DNA of 20,432 nt, taken from Pseudomonadota bacterium. Lineage in GTDB: Bacteria; Pseudomonadota; Gammaproteobacteria; Xanthomonadales; Xanthomonadaceae. Under the pieces are notes generated by a model, which did not search any database, had not been told where the DNA came from, and saw nothing but the letters and a program-made list of their open reading frames with translations. The stretch covers positions 1 through 20,432 of the forward strand of contig JAEWFH010000175.1 of the NCBI GenBank assembly GCA_023388955.1, written 5' to 3'. Positions 1 to 7,001 of the stretch are shown here, piece by piece. The stretch's first letter is position 1; every line of letters starts with the position of its first letter. Made by a program: the position numbers and the translations under genes.

Positions 1-154
1 CGCGGAGCTCGGCGGATTTCGCCGCCTCGACCTCGGCGACACCACTGTGCAGGGCCTGCTCGAAGAACGAACCGGGGGCGTTCCGGGTCGCGGCCTTCCA
101 GGCGGCGACGCCGGCGCCGGCGAGCAAGGCGAGCTTGAAGACTTTACCGATCAT
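1..154 (-). CDS. Small hypothetical protein, N-terminal part only (truncated by window edge)
   Basis: I do not recognise this gene. The ATG at 152-154 (minus strand) is preceded by AGGAG (162-166) with 7 nt spacing, which supports the start. The 51 visible codons begin MIGKVFKLALLAGAGVAAWK, a short basic N-terminus followed by a hydrophobic, alanine-rich stretch (residues about 6-18). That could be a membrane anchor or a poor signal sequence. An acidic/alanine-rich segment follows (EVEAAKSAE). The frame stays open to base 1, so the C-terminus lies outside the window. It is divergent from the lipoprotein gene at 326, and the 171 nt between the two starts must hold their promoters, but no convincing -35/-10 pair is visible. 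Function unknown. Confidence 0.6.
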   Translation of the reverse strand, partial: MIGKVFKLALLAGAGVAAWKAATRNAPGSFFEQALHSGVAEVEAAKSAELR

Positions 155-325
155 GGGGGGACTCCTGAGTGCGTCTGTTGCGGCATTCCACGGGCGCTCA
201 GGACAGCAGCCCGCGGGTTGGGCGCACGTGAAGGGAAGCGTTCGTACCCGCTTAACGGCGCTTGCCGGATGCTGGCGTGGCGCAGCGGGCCTGGCCCGCA
301 CCCGCAACGCAACCGGAGGTCTCCC

Positions 326-703
326 ATGAATCCGAGCAAGCCCCTCGCCTGCCTCGCGCTGTGTGCCGTCCTGGCGCTGGCCGCCTGCGACCGCCGCGAC
401 GCCTACCCGCCCGAGGAGTCGGGCACCACCACCGACCAGATCAGCCCTCCGGGCACCGAAGCCGGACACGTCACCGCGCCCGACGCTTCGCGCACCGGCG
501 GGGACCGCTGCCAGGGTCTGGCCGGGGACGCGCTGCAGGAGTGCATCCGTGGCGCCGTCGGTGTCCCGATGATCCTCGAGGACGACACGGCTGACGCGCG
601 CGCCGCCAGCGATGAGGCCACCGGGGAGGCCGGCGAGGAATCCTCCAGCGGGGATCCGGCCGAACCCAATCCCACCAGCGACCAGGACGGCAACCTGCAG
701 TAG
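326..703 (+). CDS. Small predicted outer-membrane or periplasmic lipoprotein, function unknown
   Basis: A 125-residue protein with a type II signal peptide: charged start (MNPSK), hydrophobic core at residues 6-20 and lipobox L18-A19-A20-C21, so Cys21 should be lipidated. Asp at position +2 after the cysteine would retain lipoproteins in the inner membrane in E. coli, but that rule is not reliable outside enterics. The mature part is short, acidic and probably disordered, rich in D, E, S, T and P. It carries two further cysteines (C62 and C73, 10 residues apart) that could form a disulfide. The start is supported by GGAGG at 315-319, 6 nt upstream of the ATG. The frame is open further upstream to an earlier ATG, but that extension has no signal peptide or ribosome site. 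No family is recognised. It is followed by the ArsC-type gene on the same strand 78 nt later. Confidence 0.8.
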   Translation: MNPSKPLACLALCAVLALAACDRRDAYPPEESGTTTDQISPPGTEAGHVTAPDASRTGGDRCQGLAGDALQECIRGAVGVPMILEDDTADARAASDEATGEAGEESSSGDPAEPNPTSDQDGNLQ

Positions 704-781
704 CGGCATCCGCGGGTCCCGCCCTTGCATCCAGCCGCCCGGACAGGCGTGATAGTCCCCTGCCCCACACGGAGACCCGCC

Positions 782-1135
782 ATGAGCGAGACCCCACGCC
801 TGTACCACAACCCCCGCTGCTCCAAGTCGCGCGGCGCGCTGGAGCTGCTGAAGGAACACGGCATCGAGCCGGAGATCATCCCCTACCTGGACGCCCCGCC
901 CAGCGAGGCACAACTGCGCGAGCTGCTGGGGATGCTCGGCATCCCGGCCCGCGAACTGCTGCGCACGGGGGAGGAGGAGTACAAGGCGCTCGGCCTGGCA
1001 GACCCTGCGCTCGGCGAGGACGCCCTCATCGCCGCCATGGCCGCGCATCCGCGGCTGATCGAGCGCCCGGTCTTCGTCCACCAGGGCCGCGCCGTCATCG
1101 GGCGCCCGCCGGAGCGGGTGCTCGGGCTGCTATAG
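782..1135 (+). CDS. arsC: ArsC/YfgD-family (glutaredoxin-type) arsenate reductase-like protein
   Basis: A 117-residue thioredoxin-fold protein of the ArsC family. The N-terminus LYHNPRCSKSRGAL holds the catalytic cysteine (C13) in the HNPxCxxS setting. The three arginines that bind the oxyanion in E. coli ArsC are all present: R61 (ELLRTGEEEY), R95 (IERPVFV) and R108 (IGRPPERVL). The length and the C-terminal end at IGRPPERVLGLL match the short YfgD branch rather than the roughly 140-residue plasmid ArsC. Members reduce arsenate to arsenite with glutathione/glutaredoxin, but YfgD proteins have no firmly shown arsenate role. No arsR, arsB or acr3 lies nearby, so a resistance role is not supported by context. 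GGAG at 771-774 gives 7 nt spacing to the ATG. The gene converges with the FMN protein, and the two stop codons touch at 1130-1135. Confidence 0.9.
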   Translation: MSETPRLYHNPRCSKSRGALELLKEHGIEPEIIPYLDAPPSEAQLRELLGMLGIPARELLRTGEEEYKALGLADPALGEDALIAAMAAHPRLIERPVFVHQGRAVIGRPPERVLGLL

Positions 1136-2755
1136 GGACTTGCTCGCCCGCATCGACAGCACGTGCGCCGGCGCCTTGAACGTGTCGGCGCGCGCGTCGG
1201 CCCAGTAGTCGCGGAAGACCTGGTGGCTGGCCTCGCCGTCGAGCAACTCGCCGGGTTGCAGGAAGCGGTACAGCGAGGACAGTGAGCGGATCTCGGTTGC
1301 CGAGACCCGCCGCAGGATGTGCTCGGGCCCGATCTGGCCGGGGTTTTCCAGCCCCGCCGCGGCGATCAGCTCGCGCAGTGCGTGCAGGGTGTTGTTGTGG
1401 AACCCCATCACCCGCACCGCCTTGTCGGTCGGGTCCAGGCCCTTCCAGCGGCGCGGGTCCTGGGTGGCCACGCCGGTCGGGCAATGGTCGGTGTGGCAGC
1501 TCAGCGCCTGGATGCAGCCCAGCGAGAACATGAAGCCACGCCCGGAGTTGCACCAGTCCGCCCCCATCGCCAGGGTGCGGGCGATGTCGAAGGCGGTGGT
1601 GATCTTGCCGGCCGCCGCCAGGCGGATGTCGTCGCGCAGCTTCAGTCCGACCAGGGTGTTGTGCACCAGCATCAGCGCCTCGTGCATGGGCACGCCGATC
1701 TGGTTCATGAACTCCGCCGGCGCGGCGCCGGTGCCGCCCTCCGCGCCGTCGACCACGATGAAGTCCGGCAGGATCCCGGTCTCCGCCATTGCCTTGGCGA
1801 TGCCGAACCACTCCCAGGGATGGCCGATCGCCAGCTTGAAGCCGGTCGGCTTGCCGCCGGACAGTTCACGCAGCTTGCGCACGAACTCGAGCAATCCGAT
1901 CGGGGTCGAGAACTCACTGTGCTGGGGCGGCGACACGCACTCCACCCAGGGCCGCACGCCGCGGGTCAGCGCGATCTCCTCGGTGACCTTGGGCGCGGGC
2001 AGCACCCCGCCGTGGCCGGGCTTGGCGCCCTGCGACAGCTTGATCTCGATCATCTTGACCTGGGGGTCGTGGGCGTTCTCGATGAAGCGCTCGGCACTGA
2101 AGTGCCCGTTCTCGTCCCGGCAGCCGAAGTAGCCCGAGCCGATCTCCCATACCAGGTCGCCGCCGTGCTCGCGGTGGTAGGGCGAGATCGAGCCTTCGCC
2201 GGTGTCGTGGTAGAAGCCGCCCATCTTCGCGCCCTTGTTGAGCGCGCGGATCGCGTTGGCCGACAGCGAGCCGAAGCTCATCGCGGAAATATTGAACACG
2301 CTGGCCGAGTACGGCTGGTGGGTGTTCTCCCCCACCAGGACCCGGTAGTCCGGGTCCGACAGCGGCGCCGGCAGCAACGAGTGGTTGATCCACTCGTAGT
2401 CATTGCAATACACGTCCTGCAGGGTGCCGAACGGACGGGTGTCGTTGACCGACTTGGAACGCTGGTAGACCAGTGCGCGCTGCAGCCGCGAGAACGGGAC
2501 CTCGGCGGTGTCGGACTGGATGAAGTACTGCCGCATCTCCGGGCCGATCGATTCCAGCCCGTAGCGGAAGTGCGCCAGCAGCGGGTAGTTCTGCCGCAGC
2601 GTGCTGCTGGTTTGGGCCAGGTCGGCGATGCCCAGCGCCACCAGCCCCGCCATCACCGCCGTCGCCACGTACCAGCCGGGCGCGACGAACATCGCCAGGG
2701 CAAGGAAAACGACGAGCAGGAGGATTGAGGCGGCAAAGGGGAGATAGCGCAGCAT
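1130..2755 (-). CDS. Membrane-anchored FMN-binding glutamate synthase family protein
   Basis: A 541-residue protein with two N-terminal membrane segments (about residues 4-24 and 27-46), followed by the FMN-binding glutamate synthase central domain (Glu_synthase family, about residues 90-500). Family features include NISAMSFGSLSANAIRALNKG, the GxGSISPYH region, KPGHGGVLP and DGAEGGTGAAP. Near the C-terminus C414-x5-C420-x4-C425 matches the [3Fe-4S] ligand spacing of GltB. There is no N-terminal glutaminase domain and no GltD partner, so ammonia channelling as in true glutamate synthase is not expected. Stand-alone proteins of this type are widespread and mostly uncharacterised. I chose the ATG at 2755 because GGAG lies 5 nt upstream. 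An in-frame GTG at 2782 would add 9 residues but lacks a ribosome site. The stop overlaps the convergent arsC stop. Confidence 0.88.
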   Translation of the reverse strand: MLRYLPFAASILLLVVFLALAMFVAPGWYVATAVMAGLVALGIADLAQTSSTLRQNYPLLAHFRYGLESIGPEMRQYFIQSDTAEVPFSRLQRALVYQRSKSVNDTRPFGTLQDVYCNDYEWINHSLLPAPLSDPDYRVLVGENTHQPYSASVFNISAMSFGSLSANAIRALNKGAKMGGFYHDTGEGSISPYHREHGGDLVWEIGSGYFGCRDENGHFSAERFIENAHDPQVKMIEIKLSQGAKPGHGGVLPAPKVTEEIALTRGVRPWVECVSPPQHSEFSTPIGLLEFVRKLRELSGGKPTGFKLAIGHPWEWFGIAKAMAETGILPDFIVVDGAEGGTGAAPAEFMNQIGVPMHEALMLVHNTLVGLKLRDDIRLAAAGKITTAFDIARTLAMGADWCNSGRGFMFSLGCIQALSCHTDHCPTGVATQDPRRWKGLDPTDKAVRVMGFHNNTLHALRELIAAAGLENPGQIGPEHILRRVSATEIRSLSSLYRFLQPGELLDGEASHQVFRDYWADARADTFKAPAHVLSMRASKSL

Positions 2756-2779
2756 GCGGGCTCCGTGACCGGGCGTGGA

Positions 2780-2818
2780 CACGGGAGGATACCGCCCGTG
2801 CCGGCCTGACCGCAGGCC
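2780..2818. other. Two adjacent short inverted repeats between the transglycosylase and FMN-protein genes
   Basis: In the 65-nt gap, GGCCTG/CAGGCC (2803-2808 with 2813-2818, 4-nt loop) lies just after the transglycosylase stop. CACGGG/CCCGTG (2780-2785 with 2795-2800) follows. Neither is followed by a T-run, so I cannot call a terminator. In such GC-rich DNA short stems can arise by chance. Confidence 0.25.
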
Positions 2819-2820
2819 CG

Positions 2821-4053
2821 CTACAGCCCGGGCAGTCCGGGGGCCGGCACCGACAGTGCGCGCAGCAGGGCCTGCGAAGCACGTCCATCCGCCGGCACGC
2901 CCAGCCGCGCCTGCTCGAGCCGGATCGCCTCGCGGCTGGCGCTGCCGATGATCCCGTCCACCTCGCCGATGTCGTGGCCGCGGGCGATCAGCAGCTGCTG
3001 CAGCTCGCGCCGCTGCCTGCGCGACAGGCCTGGATCATCGGTGGGCCACGACGCCACCGGGCCGTCCCCACCGCGCAGGCGGTCCGACAGCAGTGCGATC
3101 GCGAACGCGTAGCTCTCGGCGGCGTTGTAGGAATAGATCGCGTCGAAATTGCGGAACACCAGCCACGCGGGCCCTTCCCTGCCCGCCGGCAGGACCAGTG
3201 CGGAGCGGTCGTAGTCCGGCAGCGAGCCGCCATCCACGCGCGTGATCCCGCGCGAGGTCCAGTACGACACCGAGCGGCGATTGGTGCGTCCGGCCAGGCT
3301 GGTGTTGAACCCCTCCGGGACTCGGACCTCATGGCCCCACGGCTGGCCGGTCCGCCAGCCCGAGCGCTTGAGGTAGTTCGCCGTGGAAGCCAGCGCGTCG
3401 GGGATGCTGCCGACCAGGTCGCGGCGCCCGTCGCCGTCGAAGTCCACCGCGATGCGGCGGTAGGTCGAAGGCATGAACTGCGTGTGCCCGAAGGCACCCG
3501 CCCAGGAGCCGACGAGCCCCTCGGGCCGGACGTCACCGTCCTGCAGGATCCGCAGCGTGGCTATCAGCTCGCCGCGGAAGAAGTCCTGTCGCCGTCCCAT
3601 GCACGACAGGGTCGTGAGCGACTCCAGCAACGGCCGCTTGCCGAAGGTGGTCCCGAAGTCGCTCTCCACGCCCCAGACGGCGACCACGGTCTCCGGATCG
3701 ACGCCGTACGCCTCCTCCACCCGCGCCAGCGTGGCGGCGTGCTCGGCGAGCATGGCCTTGCCGTCGGCGACGCGCTCTGCGTCGACCAGTCCGGCCAGGT
3801 AGTCCCAGATCGGCGTGCGGAACTCGGGCTGGTGGTCGAGCAGCGCCAGCACCGTGGTGTCCGGCGTGACCGGGCGGACGTGGGTGTCGAAGGTGGCCGC
3901 GGTGATGCCGTCCGCCGCGGCCTGCCGGGCCAGGCGATCCACGCAACGCGTGTACGCGGCGGCGTCATGGGCCGGCGGCGGCGTGGCAGCCGGGAGGGCC
4001 GCGGGAACTGCGGCCAGGGCGATGGCAAGGGTCATCAGGCGCATGCGCGGCAT
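2821..4053 (-). CDS. Secreted lytic murein transglycosylase (MltB-type SLT_2 domain plus peptidoglycan-binding domain)
   Basis: A 410-residue periplasmic enzyme predicted to cleave the MurNAc-GlcNAc bond with formation of 1,6-anhydroMurNAc. The N-terminus MPRMRLMTLAIALAAVP followed by ALPAA looks like a type I signal peptide. There is no lipobox cysteine, unlike E. coli MltB. The catalytic domain spans about residues 30-330, with the probable catalytic acid E130 in VAVWGVESDFG. It also has GAFGHTQFMPSTY and a DFDGDGRRD stretch typical of the MltB_2 group. A C-terminal peptidoglycan-binding domain (about residues 345-405, including EVDGIIGSASREAIRLEQ) completes the usual layout. Start choice is uncertain: ATGs at 4053, 4044 and 4035 are all in frame and none has a clear Shine-Dalgarno sequence. 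The frame stays open back through tRNA-Leu, which cannot be coding. The gene begins 53 nt after tRNA-Leu with no terminator between, so read-through is possible. Confidence 0.9.
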   Translation of the reverse strand: MPRMRLMTLAIALAAVPAALPAATPPPAHDAAAYTRCVDRLARQAAADGITAATFDTHVRPVTPDTTVLALLDHQPEFRTPIWDYLAGLVDAERVADGKAMLAEHAATLARVEEAYGVDPETVVAVWGVESDFGTTFGKRPLLESLTTLSCMGRRQDFFRGELIATLRILQDGDVRPEGLVGSWAGAFGHTQFMPSTYRRIAVDFDGDGRRDLVGSIPDALASTANYLKRSGWRTGQPWGHEVRVPEGFNTSLAGRTNRRSVSYWTSRGITRVDGGSLPDYDRSALVLPAGREGPAWLVFRNFDAIYSYNAAESYAFAIALLSDRLRGGDGPVASWPTDDPGLSRRQRRELQQLLIARGHDIGEVDGIIGSASREAIRLEQARLGVPADGRASQALLRALSVPAPGLPGL

Positions 4054-4079
4054 CGTCGCGGCGCAGGCGTGAAGCAGTC

Positions 4080-4112
4080 GTGGTGCATGTGCGTGGTGCA
4101 TGTGCGTGGTGC
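4080..4112. repeat. 13-bp tandem repeat abutting the 3' end of tRNA-Leu
   Basis: The unit GTGGTGCATGTGC occurs at 4080-4092 and 4093-4105. A third, partial copy (GTGGTGC, 4106-4112) includes the CCA end and last acceptor bases of tRNA-Leu. The two full copies are identical. The array lies between the tRNA and the transglycosylase start. Confidence 0.85.
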
Positions 4113-4193
4113 CCGGAGCGGGAATCGAACCCGCATAGCCTTGCGGCTGACGGATTTTAAGTCCGTTGCGTCTACCAGTTCCGCCATCCGGGC
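4107..4193 (-). tRNA. tRNA-Leu (anticodon TAA)
   Basis: An 87-nt gene including encoded CCA. The acceptor stem GCCCGGA/TCCGGGC is perfect. The anticodon stem ACGGA/TCCGT encloses loop CTTAAAA, giving anticodon TAA for UUA codons. A long variable arm (AGCC-GCAA-GGCT) marks a class II tRNA, and the T-stem GCGGG/CCCGC encloses TTCGATT. UUA is expected to be a very rare codon in a genome this GC-rich. It is the last member of the Gly-Cys-Leu cluster. Confidence 0.97.
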
Positions 4194-4210
4194 GCGGCAT
4201 CGCACAGGGT

Positions 4211-4243
4211 AAAAGAAAAAGCGGCCAGGTTGCCCTGACCGCT
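4211..4243 (-). terminator. Intrinsic terminator between tRNA-Cys and tRNA-Leu
   Basis: Read on the minus strand, AGCGGTCAGG pairs with CCTGGCCGCT (10 bp with one G-U) around a GCAA tetraloop, followed directly by TTTTCTTTT. This is a textbook rho-independent terminator, 7 nt after the CCA of tRNA-Cys and 17 nt before tRNA-Leu. On the plus strand the trailing T-run is weak, so it points mainly to minus-strand transcription. Confidence 0.85.
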
Positions 4244-4250
4244 TTGTCTT

Positions 4251-4324
4251 TGGAGGCCTGAGTCGGAATCGAACCGGCGTACGCGGATTTGCAGTCCGCT
4301 GCATGACCACTCTGCCATCAGGCC
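4251..4324 (-). tRNA. tRNA-Cys (anticodon GCA)
   Basis: A 74-nt gene including encoded CCA. The acceptor is GGCCTGA/TCAGGCC and the anticodon stem GCGGA/TCCGC encloses CTGCAAA, giving anticodon GCA. The T-arm is GCCGG-TTCGATT-CCGAC, which leaves a C-A mismatch at the second pair of the T-stem (positions 50:64). The other T-stem pairs are sound. It lies between two terminator-like hairpins and has no obvious promoter of its own. Confidence 0.96.
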
Positions 4325-4339
4325 GGACGGCGGTGCCAC

Positions 4340-4368
4340 AAAAAACAAAACCCCGCGAACGGGGCTTT
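4340..4368 (-). terminator. Intrinsic terminator between tRNA-Gly and tRNA-Cys
   Basis: Read on the minus strand, AAAGCCCCG pairs with CGGGGTTTT (five G-C pairs, one G-U, then A-U pairs) around a TTCG loop. The T-rich run TTTTGTTTTTT follows. It starts about 40 nt after tRNA-Gly and ends only about 16 nt before tRNA-Cys. Confidence 0.85.
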
Positions 4369-4407
4369 GTTTCAAGCGCTGCCCCGGAGACCGGAGCGCT
4401 GTGTAAC

Positions 4408-4483
<76 letters not shown>

Positions 4484-4496
4484 TTGGGAGGCCGCC

Positions 4497-4524
4497 ATTT
4501 TAGGCCGCCGGAGAAAACTGTCAA
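4497..4524 (-). promoter_or_regulatory. Sigma70-type promoter for the tRNA cluster
   Basis: On the minus strand a perfect -35 TTGACA (4519-4524) is followed, after 16 bp, by -10 TAAAAT (4497-4502), placing the start near 4490, a few nt before mature tRNA-Gly. The -35 box begins at the base after the pgsA stop codon. The GC-rich stretch just after the -10 (GGCGGCCTCCC) resembles the discriminator of stringently controlled stable-RNA promoters, which is an inference from composition. Confidence 0.85.
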
Positions 4525-5091
4525 CTACTTTTTCACATCTTCCTTCAGGGACGGCCAGGCGGCCCGCAGGTACTCGAATCCGGACCACAAGGTGAGCAGC
4601 GCGGCACCGGCCAGCAGCCACTCGCCGATCAGGAAGATCGGCAGCCCGAGGAAGTCCTGCTGGTACAGCAGCATGACCAGCGCGACCATCTGGACTACGG
4701 TCTTGAGCTTGCCCAGCGTGGCGACCTTGACCTTGGAGCGCTGCCCCACCTCGGCCATCCACTCGCGCAGCGCGGACACGGCGATCTCGCGGCCGATGAT
4801 CACCGCCGCCCACAGCGCCATCCACACCGTGGGGTGCGCCTGGACGGTCAGCATCAGGGCCACGGCCACCATCAGCTTGTCCGCCACCGGATCCAGGAAG
4901 GCGCCGAAGTTGGAGTACTGGTTGTAGCGCCGGGCGATCCAACCGTCCGCCCAGTCGGTGAGCGAGGCGAACGCGAAGATCGCCGCGGCGGCGATGTTGG
5001 TCCACCTGAAGTCCAGGTAGAACACGATCACCAGCACCGGGATCATCAGGATCCGCAGCAGGGTCAGTAGGGTCGGTACGGTCAGTCTCAT
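4525..5091 (-). CDS. pgsA: CDP-diacylglycerol--glycerol-3-phosphate 3-phosphatidyltransferase
   Basis: A 188-residue integral membrane enzyme that makes phosphatidylglycerolphosphate from CDP-diacylglycerol and sn-glycerol 3-phosphate, the committed step to phosphatidylglycerol and cardiolipin. The CDP-alcohol phosphotransferase signature is complete: D46-x2-D49-G50-x2-A53-R54-x8-G63-x3-D67-x3-D71. Several hydrophobic segments (for example about residues 8-26, 31-45, 72-84, 88-108, 131-145 and 150-168) fit the six-helix fold, and the length is normal for the family. The ATG at 5091 overlaps the uvrC stop by 4 nt (ATGA) and has GGAG 6 nt upstream, inside the uvrC end, so translation is probably coupled. 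The uvrC-pgsA pairing is common in proteobacteria. The tRNA promoter follows immediately after its stop. Confidence 0.97.
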   Translation of the reverse strand: MRLTVPTLLTLLRILMIPVLVIVFYLDFRWTNIAAAAIFAFASLTDWADGWIARRYNQYSNFGAFLDPVADKLMVAVALMLTVQAHPTVWMALWAAVIIGREIAVSALREWMAEVGQRSKVKVATLGKLKTVVQMVALVMLLYQQDFLGLPIFLIGEWLLAGAALLTLWSGFEYLRAAWPSLKEDVKK

Positions 5092-7001
5092 GGGGTGCTC
5101 CGCCCCTGCTCCGCGCCGGGCGCAGGGGCTGTTTCCAGACCATGCAGGGTCGCATAGATCCGCTCGGCAAGGGCCGCGTTGACGCCGTCGACGCGGGAGA
5201 TTTCTTCGACGCCGGCGGCCTTCAGCCCGCCCAGGCCACCGAAGTGCTTGAGGAGGTTGGCGCGGCGGCGCGGCCCGATGCCGGGGATGTCCTCCAGCCG
5301 GCTGGTGTTGCGCGCCTTGGCGCGACGGCCGCGGTGGCCGGTGATGGCAAAACGGTGGGCCTCGTCGCGCACCTGCTGGACCAGCTGCAGGGCCGGGGAT
5401 TCCGGCCCGGGGCGGACCTTGCGGCCATCGGGCAACAACAGCTCCTCGTCGCCCGGCCGCCGCGCCGGGCCCTTCGCCACGCCGACCACGGCGATGCCGG
5501 CCAGGCCGAGCTCGCCCAGCACTTCGTTGGCCTGGGCGACCTGGCCGGCCCCGCCGTCGATGAGCAGCACGTCGGGCAGCACGGCCTTGTCGTTGCGTGC
5601 CTTGCCGCCCTCCTCCAGCCCCGCCACGGCGCGGCGGAAGCGCCGGGTCAGGGCCTGGTGCATGGCGGCGTAGTCATCGCCCGGCTCGATGTCCTTGATA
5701 TTGAAGCGCCGGTACTGGCTGCGCACCGGGCCCTCGGCGTCGAACACCACGCACGAGGCCACGGTCGCCTCGCCCATGGTGTGGCTGATGTCGAAGCATT
5801 CGATGCGCCCGGGCAGCTCCGGCAGCGCGAGCAGGTCGCGCAAGCCCTCGGCGCGCGCCAGCTGGGCGGCGCTGCTGGTCATCTCGCTGGCCAGGGTGAT
5901 CTGCGCGTTGCGCGCGGCCATCTCCAGGTAGCGGGCGCGGTCGCCGCGGACCCGGTGGCGCAGCTGCACGCGGCGCTCGCCGGTGGCCGACAGGGCTTCC
6001 TCCAGCAGTCCGCGGTCGGGGATGTCGCGGTCGATCACGATCTCCGACGGCGGCAGCTGCTCGCCGTAGTGCTGGGAGACGAAGGCGGCCAGGACCTCGG
6101 CCGGATCCTCGGCGCCGTTGGTCTTCGGGAAGAACGAACGCGTGCCCAGGTTGCGCCCGTCGCGGAAGCTCAGCAGCACCACGCAGGCGGTCGCGCCCTG
6201 CATGGCGATCGCCAGCACGTCCAGGTCGGCGGCGCGGCCGTCGACGTACTGGCGCGCCTGCAGGGTGCGGATCGACGCGATCAGGTCGCGCAGCCGGGCC
6301 GCCTCCTCGAAGTCCAGCCGCTCGCTGGCCCGCTCCATCTTCGCGCCGAGCTCGTCGGTGAGCTGGTCGCTGCGGCCCTCCAGCAGCAGGGTCGCCTGGC
6401 GCACGTCCTCGGCGTAGTCGCGGGCGTTCACCAGCCCGACGCAGGGACCGCTGCAGCGGCCGATCTGGTACTGCAGGCAGGGCCGGCTGCGGTTGCGGAA
6501 GACGCTGTCCTCGCAGCTGCGCAGCTTGAACAGCTTGTGGATCAAGTTGAGCGTGTCGCGCACCGCGCCGACGCTGGCATACGGACCGAAATACCGCCCC
6601 GGGACCGAGCGCGGCCCCCGGTGCATGGCGATCCGCGGCCACTGCTCGCGGGTCAGCAGCACGTAGGGATAGCTCTTGTCGTCGCGCAGCAGCACGTTGT
6701 AGCGCGGCTTGAGCGACTTGATCAGCTCGTTCTCGAGGATCAGCGCCTCGGACTCGGTCCGGGTGACGGTGACTTCCATGCGCACCGTCTGCGCCAGCAT
6801 CGACATGATGCGCGCGGACTTGGGGGTGGCATTGAAGTAGCTGGAGACCCGGTTGCGAAGCGCGCTGGCCTTGCCGACGTACAGCACCTGGTCGTCGGCG
6901 CCGATCATGCGGTACACGCCCGGCGCGGTGCTCAGTTCGCGGGCGAACACCTTGCCGTCGAACGGCGGCTGGTCGGGTCGGGAGGGCGGCATCGGCTGCA
7001 T
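5088..7001 (-). CDS. uvrC: Excinuclease ABC subunit C (UvrC)
   Basis: A 637-residue nuclease that makes both the 3' and 5' incisions in nucleotide excision repair, acting with UvrA and UvrB. The N-terminal GIY-YIG domain shows G28-V-Y30, Y41-V-G43, R49 and E90 (ALILENELIK). Next come four cysteines spaced C-x11-C-x7-C-x3-C, the pattern of the [4Fe-4S] site in E. coli UvrC. A UVR motif (RLDFEEAARLRDLI) for UvrB contact follows. The C-terminal RNase H-like nuclease has FDISH, LLIDGGAGQ and DEAHRFAITGHR, and the protein ends in a double helix-hairpin-helix (LEDIPGIGPRRRANLL). The frame is open upstream to 7169, but homology starts near here. ATGs at 7001 and 6992 are both possible and neither has a Shine-Dalgarno sequence. 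GATAAT at 7012-7017, 10 nt before 7001, could be a -10 box of a nearly leaderless message. Confidence 0.96.
   Translation of the reverse strand: MQPMPPSRPDQPPFDGKVFARELSTAPGVYRMIGADDQVLYVGKASALRNRVSSYFNATPKSARIMSMLAQTVRMEVTVTRTESEALILENELIKSLKPRYNVLLRDDKSYPYVLLTREQWPRIAMHRGPRSVPGRYFGPYASVGAVRDTLNLIHKLFKLRSCEDSVFRNRSRPCLQYQIGRCSGPCVGLVNARDYAEDVRQATLLLEGRSDQLTDELGAKMERASERLDFEEAARLRDLIASIRTLQARQYVDGRAADLDVLAIAMQGATACVVLLSFRDGRNLGTRSFFPKTNGAEDPAEVLAAFVSQHYGEQLPPSEIVIDRDIPDRGLLEEALSATGERRVQLRHRVRGDRARYLEMAARNAQITLASEMTSSAAQLARAEGLRDLLALPELPGRIECFDISHTMGEATVASCVVFDAEGPVRSQYRRFNIKDIEPGDDYAAMHQALTRRFRRAVAGLEEGGKARNDKAVLPDVLLIDGGAGQVAQANEVLGELGLAGIAVVGVAKGPARRPGDEELLLPDGRKVRPGPESPALQLVQQVRDEAHRFAITGHRGRRAKARNTSRLEDIPGIGPRRRANLLKHFGGLGGLKAAGVEEISRVDGVNAALAERIYATLHGLETAPAPGAEQGRSTP

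Noticed and set aside
155..325. Promoter pair between the divergent small gene and the lipoprotein gene
   Set aside because: Promoters must exist here, but no -35/-10 combination is good enough to place them. Only the two ribosome binding sites are clear.
782..1135. An arsenic resistance operon
   Set aside because: Only a short YfgD-type ArsC is present; no regulator, pump or methylase is nearby.
4080..4112. CRISPR-like repeat
   Set aside because: The units are head-to-tail without spacers and there are no cas genes.
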